A stretch of DNA of 64,000 nt from Zygaena filipendulae (Eukaryota; Arthropoda; Insecta; Lepidoptera; Zygaenidae), in the NCBI GenBank assembly GCA_907165275.2, contig OU015668.1:7621658-7685657 (forward strand). The letters are read 5' to 3'. The notes below the pieces were generated by a model. That model did no database searches and was not told where the DNA came from. It saw nothing but the letters and a program-made list of their open reading frames with translations. Made by a program: the position numbers and the translations under genes. Positions 51,901 to 59,497 of the stretch are shown piece by piece. Positions within the stretch are counted from its first letter, which is position 1, and every line of letters starts with the position of its first letter.

Positions 51901-54005
51901 AAAACAGAGCTCCACTAATTCACAGATTCACAAACTTAAGCTCTTTATAATTATTAATATTATATTAGTATAGATAAATGCGAAAGTGAGTTTGTTTATT
52001 TGTTTGTTTGTTAGGTACGCTTTCACACCGATCTCCATGAAATTTTACATACACGTTGCCAAGAGTACAGAAAGGGTACTTTTCATCTCAGAATCCTCAC
52101 GGGAACTCCGAAATTGTCGCGGGTAAAACCGGAAAAAATTTTGCATACCCACTACGTTGTCAAGGGTAGGTACAAAAAAATATAGAGCATTACTCTTATC
52201 TCGGAATACCCGCGGGTTGTCCGAAACGAACGCGGGTGAAACCGCGGGGAACAGCTAGTATGGGTAACGATAATTATTGGAAGTGTTGGAAAAAGTACTT
52301 TTTACGCTTTCACGCTCCCTGACCCGACTTATCCTCAGGGAAGGGTGCAGGATAGTCTGCCTCCGACAACCGTGAACGTCGCGCGTGTGACGTGACAGTA
52401 ATTCACGCGGGAACTCCGAAATACCGGTGAAACCGCGGGAACAGCTTATTATAGGTACGGGGCGTGATTTTAAACGAGGGATTTTTTTCAAACCCTTCAT
52501 AGTTCATGCTTACATAATTTTAACTATAGCCTAGCTATTCCCGGTGTTAATTGTAATTAACGTGGGTATACTCTGAAGAGTTCCCGCAGGTTTTCCGTGG
52601 GGAAAATTTGCCCAATTGGTTCAGCCTTTCTCAAGTTTTCCGCTTAGCAACGCATTTAGCCAATCATCTTTATTTATATCGTTAATTCGCAATCTAAATA
52701 CGAAGAACCGAAAGTGACTTATTTCTCTCTTGGCCCTAACCCAGCCGTAAAGGACATTTATTTCAACAACCTGCATCGAACAGAGCTTGGTAAGTCTGCT
52801 CTAATAGCAATCGAGTCATTGGATCAAAAACTTTTGCAAGTCTGCTGTGGACTGCAAAAGGCTCTGCATCAAAGAGATCCACGTCAGGCATTTTCCCCGC
52901 GTACTCCGGCAGCTCTGGGTGTTCGTAATTCCATCGGCAGTTCTCCTTCGTCACCATGTTTACCTGGTCATCGAACCGCGAGAATCGATTAATAATTAAA
53001 TTAATTAATTAATTACAGTATTTGCACTTTTTCCATAACTAAGTAACAGTAAAATCGTAACATTTGCATGGAATGTTTGGCTTTGATTTGTGTAATGACT
53101 CGTTTGTCTAATGATTAAATTATTGATTTATTTATTTATTCAGGAAACGTACAGCTACAATTATACACACTTGAACACAACAAATACACAATACATTCGT
53201 CAAAACAGTTTCATAAATAAATAATTAATACGTTTAGAGAAATTATGATGCCTAAACATTATTTAGAATTTAGAATGTAAGATTATGTTAATTAAGTATA
53301 TTAATTGTTGTAACAACTGCTGTTAATCGAACAAGATAAGATAAAATAAATAAATGGAACCTCAGCAATTTAAAACCTCATTCAGAAGGATTTTCAGGAA
53401 TTTAATCCGCAAGAGGCAAACTTTGTATGAAGGACAAAAAAAAACGATGTGTTAGAAGTTACCTAATCAAAAATACCTAATGGAGTAATGAAAGGTGAAA
53501 AACAGGTTGAAAGTAAGTATATCTTATCTTAATTACGCTCCCACGTTGTTTGCCCGCGATGGACTCCTAAACTACTGAATCGATCGTGATGAAATTTGGT
53601 CACTATGTTGTAATTTGGCCCAACTTAAAAGATAAGATAGTTTTTATCCCGGAATTCCCGCGGGAACTCCGGAATTAATGCGGGGAACAGCTAATCACCG
53701 TAAACTATTTTCAGGGGTACACAGTAGGACGCGGAGTACTTTTTCCCGGAATTCCCGCGGGAACTCCGAATATACCGCTAATGAAATCGCGGGGGACAGC
53801 TATAATATATAAGTCGAAGGTGAAACTGTGGATGAACAGTTAGTTTTCATATACGTACCTTGTTATAAAGCTTTTCGTCGAACTCCATCAGGTTGTGGCA
53901 CTCGGGCATAACCCCGGACATGCCGCTGATGACGATATCATTGTCGTCATACGCGGCGCTGTCCGCATCCACGAGCGAGCCGCAGTCTTCAGGGAGTGGT
54001 GCCAT
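29242..54005 (-). CDS. FAS-like gene A: full-length, catalytically degenerate fatty acid synthase paralog
   Basis: Thirty-nine predicted coding exons give about 2,330 residues, close to the ~2,400 of animal type I FAS, a cytosolic homodimer that builds palmitate from acetyl- and malonyl-CoA. Domain order is the family's: KS, malonyl/acetyl transferase, dehydratase, pseudo-methyltransferase, enoyl reductase, ketoreductase, carrier, thioesterase. Exons are open and mostly bounded by consensus sites whose phases agree, yet KS, KR, ACP and TE lack essential residues (see the domain entries). Canonical synthesis should be impossible. AT, DH and ER signatures remain. Two junctions (exons 9/10 and 16/17) do not close in frame with any good site I can see, so a pseudogene or an unusual splice is possible. 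The start ATG is shared with genes B and C. A retained structural or regulatory role is inference. Confidence 0.85.
30321..30551. mobile_element. MITE/foldback, 231 bp, in intron 37 of gene A
   Basis: 'ccgcactcagagtcgacttt' begins an arm of about 95 bases whose complement ends 'aaagtcgactctgagtgcgg' at 30,551, with few mismatches and a loop near 30,430. Non-coding. The whole insert can fold back on itself. Confidence 0.9.
31370..31545 (+). repeat. Dispersed repeat in intron 36 of gene A
   Basis: 'tttgttcgtttgttacaatt' tail, 'ctgaaccgatttcaaaaatt', and 'gccgcggatgaaaccgcggg'. The rest of this 1.8-kb intron (30,973-32,794) is AT-rich and unremarkable. Confidence 0.6.
32795..32951 (-). other. 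Gene A ACP-TE linker, exon 36
   Basis: 52 codons, hydrophilic, little conservation expected. Boundaries: TTTCAG|G acceptor, CGG|GTACG donor, phase-consistent with exons 35 and 37. Confidence 0.65.
33422..33572 (-). other. Gene A carrier (ACP) exon 35, phosphopantetheine serine missing
   Basis: One exon encodes 'DFTLEMLGLGDEHVQELYSV' and 'FKLSLPKECLLQLTIVK'. Helices before and after align with animal FAS ACP, where the site reads LGLDSLM. Here DSL is replaced by GDE, so no Ser is available for 4'-phosphopantetheine. Growing chains could not be tethered. Confidence 0.85.
33851..34852 (-). other. Gene A ketoreductase domain, exons 31-34, inactive
   Basis: Exons: 34,852-34,703; 34,536-34,318; 34,237-34,129; 34,010-33,851. 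The NADPH loop, normally GGLGGFG, is 'CDDEGFG'. 'GPVRAIFFVAT' and 'NFVIISEGSNIGREI' follow the family outline, but the catalytic 'SSVS' serine segment is 'SEGS' and the stretch carrying the catalytic Tyr (usually NYGMANS) is deleted: 'GSNIG' runs straight into 'REICLERAKSGLPALSL', which in the family follows the Tyr helix. Phases are consistent, so these are coding changes rather than splice errors. Ketoreduction should be lost. Confidence 0.82.
35096..36852 (-). other. Gene A enoyl reductase domain, exons 24-30
   Basis: Exons: 36,852-36,700; 36,589-36,483; 36,397-36,247; 36,176-36,005; 35,804-35,692; 35,577-35,413; 35,265-35,096. Motifs: 'LLWPVPAHWTLEEAATVPLP', the nucleotide-binding loop 'HGGAGALGQAVISIA', 'CQVFTTVSD', and the C-terminal 'HGYVRPLSRVTYPPQDVARA' with 'RHRGRVLIRL'. 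All phases agree across the seven exons. This is the best-preserved redox domain and may still bind NADPH. Confidence 0.8.
36938..37951 (-). other. Gene A pseudo-methyltransferase region, exons 21-23
   Basis: Exons: 37,951-37,834; 37,718-37,473; 37,354-36,938. The first opens with 'CGGLLIQNIVF', the conserved hinge after DH. The remainder ('LTVVEVINNNES', 'LDVLFIYDLLSD', 'QNIFLISFGVE') has the outline of the Rossmann-like fold that is already inactive in animal FAS, so degeneracy here is normal. Confidence 0.7.
38036..39937 (-). other. Gene A dehydratase domain, exons 16-20
   Basis: Exons: 39,937 to about 39,830; 39,319-39,210; 38,801-38,611; 38,528-38,380; 38,293-38,036. The double-hotdog signatures persist: 'YLTGHIIEG' running into 'SMVFPFAGA' across exons 17/18 is the HxxxGxxxxP catalytic-His motif, and 'LIDSVIQL' in exon 20 is the Asp...Gln motif. 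The 3' end of exon 16 is not resolved; no standard donor gives the phase exon 17 needs. Exon 20 joins exon 21 in frame only with a GC donor (CCAG|GCACGT at 38,036/38,035); the adjacent GTACCT is out of phase. Confidence 0.75.
39510..39527. repeat. (GATC)n microsatellite
   Basis: 'tcgatcgatcgatcgatc' in intron 16 of gene A. Confidence 0.9.
40765..41235 (+). repeat. Two dispersed repeat copies in intron 15 of gene A
   Basis: One at about 40,770-41,000 ('gactgactgatcgatcaacg', 'ttgcgggtgaaactgcgcgg') and one at 41,020-41,235 ('aacgctttcacgccttaact', 'aacgcgggtgaaaccgcggg'). Confidence 0.6.
41440..44674 (-). other. Gene A linker and acyltransferase domain, exons 9-15
   Basis: Exons: 44,674 to about 44,488; 44,108-43,915; 43,740-43,571; 43,090-42,939; 42,660-42,477; 42,320-42,172; 41,624-41,440. 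The domain is well kept: 'WFVYSGMGSQW' (oxyanion Gln), 'DKIIGHSVGELGCAYADG' (nucleophile Ser), 'AAYSRGLV' (carboxylate-binding Arg) and 'NIAYHSRY' (catalytic His). It should still load acyl or malonyl groups. The exon 9/10 junction is unresolved: the visible donor T|GTAAGT leaves phase 1, whereas exon 10 after its TTAG acceptor must be read in phase 0. A missing micro-exon, another donor or a lesion could explain this. Confidence 0.8.
41925..42052 (+). mobile_element. tRNA-derived SINE in intron 14 of gene A
   Basis: Pol III A box TGGTGTAGTGG (41,935-41,945) and B box GGTTCGATTC (41,978-41,987), then a non-tRNA body and an (AATA)-rich tail. It is shorter than, and distinct from, the SINE at 19,064. 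Confidence 0.65.
44258..44990 (+). repeat. Dispersed repeat tails flanking exon 9 of gene A
   Basis: Copies at about 44,258-44,370 and 44,803-44,990 ('agctgtgccccgcggtttca'), one on each side of exon 9 (44,488-44,674). Confidence 0.65.
47588..47930 (+). repeat. Dispersed repeat plus second tail in intron 4 of gene A
   Basis: A well-kept copy (47,588-47,740), then another repeat end with 'caagtttggttaaaatccca' and a (CAGA)n tail at 47,895-47,912. Confidence 0.65.
48130..48630 (-). pseudogene. Degraded LINE reverse-transcriptase fragment in intron 4 of gene A
   Basis: Minus-strand text near 48,625-48,490 reads 'YIGGRSMLE' and 'CDFFKALDCVHH', and near 48,285-48,190 'GPFLFLVYINDTDLQFL', two reverse-transcriptase blocks (family: DxxKAFDxVxH and GPLLFLxYINDL). 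They are separated by stops and frameshifts. Jockey or related clade. Confidence 0.65.
49058..49860 (+). pseudogene. Jockey-like LINE ORF2 3' end
   Basis: Plus-strand text from 49,058 reads 'LRYRKMHWLLGRHSALSVHN', 'KLLLYKQVLRPIWTYGIQLW', 'GVVNAPCYIRNEDLHRDLGV' and 'EAHQHRLRHHVN', the C-terminal ORF2 region of Jockey elements. One in-frame TAA at about 49,217 breaks it; the natural stop is near 49,447. About 400 bases of 3' UTR follow to an (AAAT)n end at 49,847-49,860. Opposite in orientation to the RT fragment at 48,130. Confidence 0.8.
50530..50880. repeat. Dispersed repeat copies in intron 3 of gene A
   Basis: A 'gatggactccgaaactactg' type copy (50,530-50,735) and an adjoining 'agctgtgcctcgcggtttca' copy (50,740-50,880). 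Confidence 0.65.
51360..52450. repeat. Nest of dispersed repeats in intron 2 of gene A
   Basis: At least four fragments: about 51,365-51,480, 51,700-51,850, 51,960-52,260 and 52,290-52,450. The interval 51,850-51,960 shows nothing else. Confidence 0.6.
53535..53810. repeat. Repeat tails in intron 1 of gene A
   Basis: Same as 1,385-1,675, with a short deletion near 53,531. Confidence 0.6.
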
Positions 54006-54061
54006 TTGTTTGCCGACAATGAGCCTGTTCGACCAATAAGTATTAGTAAAAAAATTTCAAT

Positions 54062-54787
54062 TCCTCATTATTAAAATAACCAAAAAGGAGTTCTCAACAT
54101 CCTCCCCACCATGGCGCATGAGGATACATACAGTTTACACAGTTTAACAATGCGCCATATACAAACAAAATTAAATTAACACAAATTGAAAATGAAATCT
54201 GTCCGGTACTTTAATGAGCCGACCAGAACGTGTTTTAGTAGGAGATCGCGTTGTAGAGACAACAGGCCGCGGGGGGCGGGCACCACTCCTCAACACAGTA
54301 TGCTCATCGGCTGATAACTCCAAGGGATAGATCGCCTGGATTGCTCTTAAACGTTCTGCTGCTGCTGTCTTTACTTTGACAACTCTTCTATGGCCATCTG
54401 CACCCTCAAGGATATCCATCACTAGCCCTAACGGCCACTCTACACGCTTCTTGTTACTGTCCTCTAAGAGTACGACGTCCCCAGGCCTAACACTAATATG
54501 TCGCTGATTTGATGACCTGTGTACCAATGCCCCTAAATATTGATTGCGAAAACTTTGTTTCAAGTCATCACATAATTTTTAATGTAGCGCCACCGTGACG
54601 ATAAAATTTTTCCATCAATTAAATTTATATCTATAACATCACCGGAGCTTTTTGAAAAATTTAGAAAAGACGCGAGGGTTAACGCTTGGAGAAGCTCTGA
54701 GTCTGATGCCATGTATGTAAGGGGACGGGAGTTGACGATTGCCTCAACTTCGCAGAGTACAGTGTACAATTCATTAAAACGAAGCAT
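54062..54787 (-). pseudogene. BEL/Pao 3' remnant in the leader intron of gene A
   Basis: Duplicate of 1,925-2,650. Frames 54,787-54,560 and 54,563-54,171 show the same frameshift. The second frame differs by one residue (VVLLED versus VVVLED). Confidence 0.8.
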
Positions 54788-54924
54788 CGCTTTTTATTTT
54801 ATTTACACTACCTATTATTAATTTATATATATTAAAAATTTTATACAGTATTCTTAACAACAACATTTTAGCAAACAAAATGACCGTATTTATGCTCACA
54901 GCTCTAAGGAAGCTTCTTATTTAG

Positions 54925-55436
54925 TTGATAGAGTGCAACGTGGCCCTCGTTACGTGGGCATTATCCGACCTCAGTGATGGTTTGGTGGTTTGTGAAAAAG
55001 GTATCAAAACATCGGCACAAAGGTATCAAGATACCATTCTTGAGAAGGTAGTGAAGCCCCTTAACAACACTAACACTATGTTCAATAACCAAGAATGGTC
55101 CTTCCAGCAAGACTCGGCACCGGGTTATAAAACTCGGTCTACGCAGTCTTGGTTGGAAACGAACGTTTCGGACTTCATTAAAGCTGAAGACTGGCCGTCG
55201 TCTAGTTGCGATCTTAATCCGCTGGATTATGATTTATGATCAGTTTTAGAAAGTACGGCTTGCTCTAATCGCCATGATAATTTGTGCTCCCTAAATCCAT
55301 ACGATTCGGAGTGAAGAATTTTCCCATGGAAAGAGTGCGTAGGTACATTGATAACTGGCCTCAACGTTTAAAGGATTGCAGCCAATGGAGACCACTTCGA
55401 ATAAGCTTTTTATATTTTAAATTGTTTTATATTTGT
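54925..55436 (+). pseudogene. mariner-family transposase fragment (right copy)
   Basis: Duplicate of 2,789-3,300 with the same TGA after 'YDL', but it keeps the Asp of 'LNPLDYDL' that is Asn in the left copy. N-terminal half absent in both. Confidence 0.8.
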
Positions 55437-55705
55437 GTATTAAACTAACACACTGTAAAAGTAATAAATGTTATTTGCAACAGAAATTTTTTTTTTCTTT
55501 ATTACAGTATTTATGGCAAGACATAGGGTGGGGTTTACAAAAAATATTTTGTGATTTTTCATAAGGTTTAATTTTTGAAGGCCATTCTATTTTTAAAAAA
55601 AGAAAGTAATTAAGTACTTACCTACCTAATCATTTTTGTTTGGGTTTTTAGTTTGGTTTTCTGTCCATAATATTATTAAGTTCAGCTAAATTTTGTTTAA
55701 CTCAC

Positions 55706-55798
55706 CGTTTACAGCTTGTATAGAACCCCTAACCGTATCTTGCGAAACACCTAAAAGGTCTTGTAAGCAGACAACACGACGAATCGACTGAAAGGACT
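55706..55798 (-). other. Predicted non-coding leader exon of gene A
   Basis: Runs from an initiator CAGTCC (55,798; alternative 55,789) to CG|GTGAGT (55,706/55,705). The intron to coding exon 1 is about 1.7 kb, against 0.7 kb in gene B, because the BEL and mariner pieces lie in it. Confidence 0.55.
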
Positions 55799-55824
55799 GT
55801 GTGCATAACAGATGAAGTAACACG

Positions 55825-55834
55825 TTTTATTATA
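55825..55834 (-). promoter_or_regulatory. TATA-like box of gene A promoter
   Basis: TATAATAAAA on the minus strand, 36 bases from the CAGT initiator, identical to gene C. Confidence 0.5.
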
Positions 55835-55975
55835 GCTAAAGAGCATGACCTAAAAACCTAAATACACACAAATTCATGCATAATAATTCATGAATTTGTG
55901 ACCTAACTAAATTTTTTATTTAATACCTACGTATGTGTCTACATACGTAGGTAATAAATAAAAAAATAAGTTAGT

Positions 55976-56935
55976 ACTAGCTGTTACCCGCGGTTTCACG
56001 CGCGAAAATTTCGGAGATCCTGCAGGAATTCTGGGATAAAAAGTACCCTATGTCCTTTTCTGTATTATACAAAATTTCATGAGATTTCACTGGCGTTAAT
56101 TTCACAGTTCCCGTGGGAATTCCGGGACAAAAAGTACCCTATGTCCTTCTCTGTAGGTACCTCTGACAACGTGTGTGCAAAATTTCATGTGTAGATTGAT
56201 TGAGCCGTGAAGGCGTGAAAGCGTAACAGACAGACAGACAGACAGGTAGACAGACAGACTTTACCGCATTTACAATATTAATAGGGATCTAGTAGGTATA
56301 GGTAGCTACGGTAGTCTAGAGTGACACAGAACTTCGAAATTACCGCGGGTGAAACAGCGGGGGAGAGCTAGTTTCAAATAAACAGCTTTTCACTTAATGC
56401 ATATGAAAATATAGCTATAATAGGGTACTTGCATAATTTTTTTTTGTTTTTAATTTTCTCTGTCTGTCAGTTTGTTCCAGTATTATATTATCTGTGTTCC
56501 GGTTAATCTCTGAAACGGCTGGACCGATTTTAATTATAGAATAGAATAGAATAGAATAGAATAGAATAGAATAGAATAGAAAAAAGTCTATTTGATACCA
56601 TAAAGATAAAATAAGTACAAGCGTGAGTCTTAAACTAGAATAGTTGGTACCAAAATTTTAATATTTTTTTGGAAATCCTTCAGGAATTTCGAGACTCACG
56701 TGGGTGAAACCGCGGGGCACAGCTAGTTAAAAATAACTGTATAATTGACTGCTGGTTTCCCACACTTTCACCTGCGTTTCGGAGTTCCCGCGGGCATCCG
56801 GGATAAAAAGTAGACACCTACCCTACGCAATTTAATGTAAGTATACTCCTAAAACGTGAATGCTAAATTTCGTGATGATTGGTTGATAGTTAAGACGTGA
56901 TAGCGAAACAAGCAAACAAACAAATCACTACATAT
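55976..56935. repeat. Cluster of repeat tails with (TAGAA)9
   Basis: Duplicate of 3,846-4,805. The microsatellite at 56,537-56,581 has nine units against seven. A 10-14 base stretch near 56,065 is missing relative to the left copy. Confidence 0.7.
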
Positions 56936-57209
56936 TATAAAACAAAGTCTTCCAACACGTGTATTCTCTATAAGCTACTTTCCTTTCAATTTTCAGATTC
57001 ATAGCTCGAGTAGTTTTCGAAGTTATTTGATGTTAGTTTTTTTTTCAGTGAGTGTCTATGTATAAAAATACCATTCAGCTTTCTGTGTGTGAAAGTGAGT
57101 TCTCAAAAAATTTCTTTCATACAAACTACCCTAATAAGTAACAAAAAAAAAAAATCAAATCAAATCAAATATTCTTTATTGTTACCATGATAATAAAAAT
57201 ACATAGAAA

Positions 57210-58920
57210 AATAACTAAAGTGGGCAACAAAGGGCGGCCTTATTGCAAAAAAGCAATTTCTTCCAGGCAACCGTAACCGCCTTAAACCGCCTTCATTATA
57301 AACAAAAAGGCACTAGGTCCACTAATTATGAAAACCACAGCCGAAAGGTGCCAGGGAAACAAATTCATTTAATTAAGTCTAATTACAAACTTAATACTAT
57401 AACTAAGTAAAATGACTTAAACGTTCGATGCTTGGATGATTGACGATTGCGATGCTCACGTTAAACGCTATATAGTACGGACCGCCAAGAGGGGATTTGT
57501 GGATTAGCTAAAGCGCGTCAGATGAACATAAGGGGGGTACCTTACACCATGTTGAGTACCTCCACCAAATATAGGCCCTCTACACTGGTGGGTGCGTCTA
57601 GAATAACCGATCAGATTAGTAAAAAAAAATCGATAACTCGAAATACTCGAGCGCGTCAGATTAAGATATGGTGGGTTAATTACATAGTGAGAAGTGTGTA
57701 TATGAATAATCTGACGATTTGAACGTGACGTAAGGGAGTTAGAGGATCACAAACTTGCAAAAAAAAAACGCAACTTCGACATTCTCGAGCGCAGTTGATT
57801 TATTTTTTATTTTAAAGTAAATAACTCAAGGATAGCGGGAAAAATATAATCTGCCGATTTTCATAAGCCGAAGAAACAAAAATCGTCTTCGAATCGAACG
57901 AGCAGCTGCAGTGAAACATGTACCTATTCATATCTCTGTCTTTCTTTCCCTTTTACTTTTTCTCTATCTCTCACTCTCTCGCACCGTCCTCTACTACTAA
58001 CTACTTTCCGTCGCCATAACATCATCAAAGTATATCACGGCGCTAAACGTGTCGAGTTATAACATTTTTTGGTCGGTTAAAATACATATTAAAATAAGTT
58101 AAGTTAAGGTATTACATCAAACTATAGGTTCACCTATAACCTTTCACTTTAATGTAATTATATATATATTATATAATAAAGCTCATCACAAAACAACGCG
58201 TTCATGTTATTATATGTAAAACGCTCTGGCTTGTTTGTGCTTTAAAGTTAGTTTTGTGAATAATATTTTGTGAGCTTTTACATATTTCATAGAAATATAA
58301 AGTGTGTTTTTTGTGAACAAGAAATAGCTCATAAAGTTATCAAACTTACGTCAGATATAAAAAAAAAATAAAAAAAAATCATAATTTTTGTTTCTAGCAG
58401 TCAGATTAATAATATCCCTCAAAATTATTGTCAGATTTTAAGCCAACATAACTTGGACTACAAGCTGAACCTTCTGTAAAATAATCTGACACGCTCGAGC
58501 ATTTCAAAATTGAGATTTTTTTTTGCATTTTCAAAAATTCGCTACTACCTTGCGTCACCTCCAAATCGGCAGATTTTCGAAGGGGAGCATTTTTAGGGTT
58601 CACTTAACATCCCATTTGAATATCTGACGCGCTGGAGTAAATTTTTTTTTTTTCATTTTCTCTCCTTTCGGATGGCCACCCCCACCACGCAAATCGGCAG
58701 ATGAATATATTTTCGATTTTAGAGACACCTTGGAGTATCAAAACTACAATATCTGACGCGCTCGAGTATTTCCATTTTACTATTTTTTTTTACATTTTTG
58801 AAAGCCTGTAGAAGCTAAACCCACCGGTGAATGAAAAAATATCATATGACCTTATTTTGTTTATATCTCCTAATCTTCAAAACCCAATAGGTCCCAACGA
58901 CGCTCGAGTGAATCCACGAT
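57210..58920. repeat. Right copy of the degenerate 'ctgacgcgctcgag' array
   Basis: Same layout as 6,004-7,710, e.g. words at about 57,650, 58,485, 58,621 and 58,750. Differences are a few substitutions and homopolymer lengths. Confidence 0.55.
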
Positions 58921-59497
58921 TAGCATCGGTATCTCCCGTACTAATAGTAACACTAAAAAGTAAAAAAAAAGTGTGGTGTCGTGGGACACCGGGCAGGAAC
59001 GAAGTTCCTTATTATAAAAATATTAATTTTAAGTTTTTAATTTTAAGTTTATTAAATAATTTCTCATTAATATCTGCATTATGCCTCTGTACATTATTAT
59101 CAAAAGGTTGTGATTTTATGAAAGAGATGCATTCGATGGATTTTTACCGAGGGTTCTACATTTCTATAACCCTTGGTGGAAATCCGAAAAGAAATTCTTA
59201 CCATGCAGACGCACATTAAGAAAAAAATCACAGATATTATATTAGCAACAAACCAAAAAATCAACAAAGTAATGATATTTTGTCTTTTTTTTATTTATTT
59301 ATTCACAGAAAAGGTACATACATACAACCAGGAGAACCGCAAAGTAATAGAAAAAGAAGTTTGTGTCCTACTTTTACGAAAGTCGTAAATATTTTGTGTT
59401 GAATATAAAGATGATTTTTGTATAAAATGCGCTTTACAAATTTTTTTTTTAATTATTTTTTTTAATATTTCAAAATAACGCGAATAGTTACAATATA
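58921..59497. other. No recognised feature
   Basis: Duplicate of 7,711-8,285. Confidence 0.4.

Larger units (their letters stand above)
45286..54005 (-). other. Gene A ketoacyl synthase domain, exons 1-8
   Basis: Exons: 54,005-53,859; 52,963-52,771; 51,241-51,109; 50,452-50,249; 47,304-47,188; 46,616-46,444; 45,945-45,803; 45,489-45,286. The nucleophile segment is 'IDCACCGS', with Cys kept where DTACSSS is usual. The first catalytic His motif, EAHGTGT in the family, is 'EGFGA' across the exon 6/7 junction: His has become Phe. The second, 'VKSNxGHxE', is 'VLSNIGYTE': Lys has become Leu and His has become Tyr. Without both His and the Lys, condensation cannot proceed by the known mechanism. 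Exon 3 also lacks the usual 'GVCFSESEKTW' text, reading 'VYVALSPSETEKI'. Exon 7 ends in a GC donor (AAG|GCAAGT). Confidence 0.85.

Noticed and set aside
29242..54005. Simple pseudogene by decay
   Set aside because: Not accepted as the default: nearly all exons lack stops and phases agree over 39 exons, and losses are confined to catalytic residues of some domains. Kept open because two junctions are unresolved.
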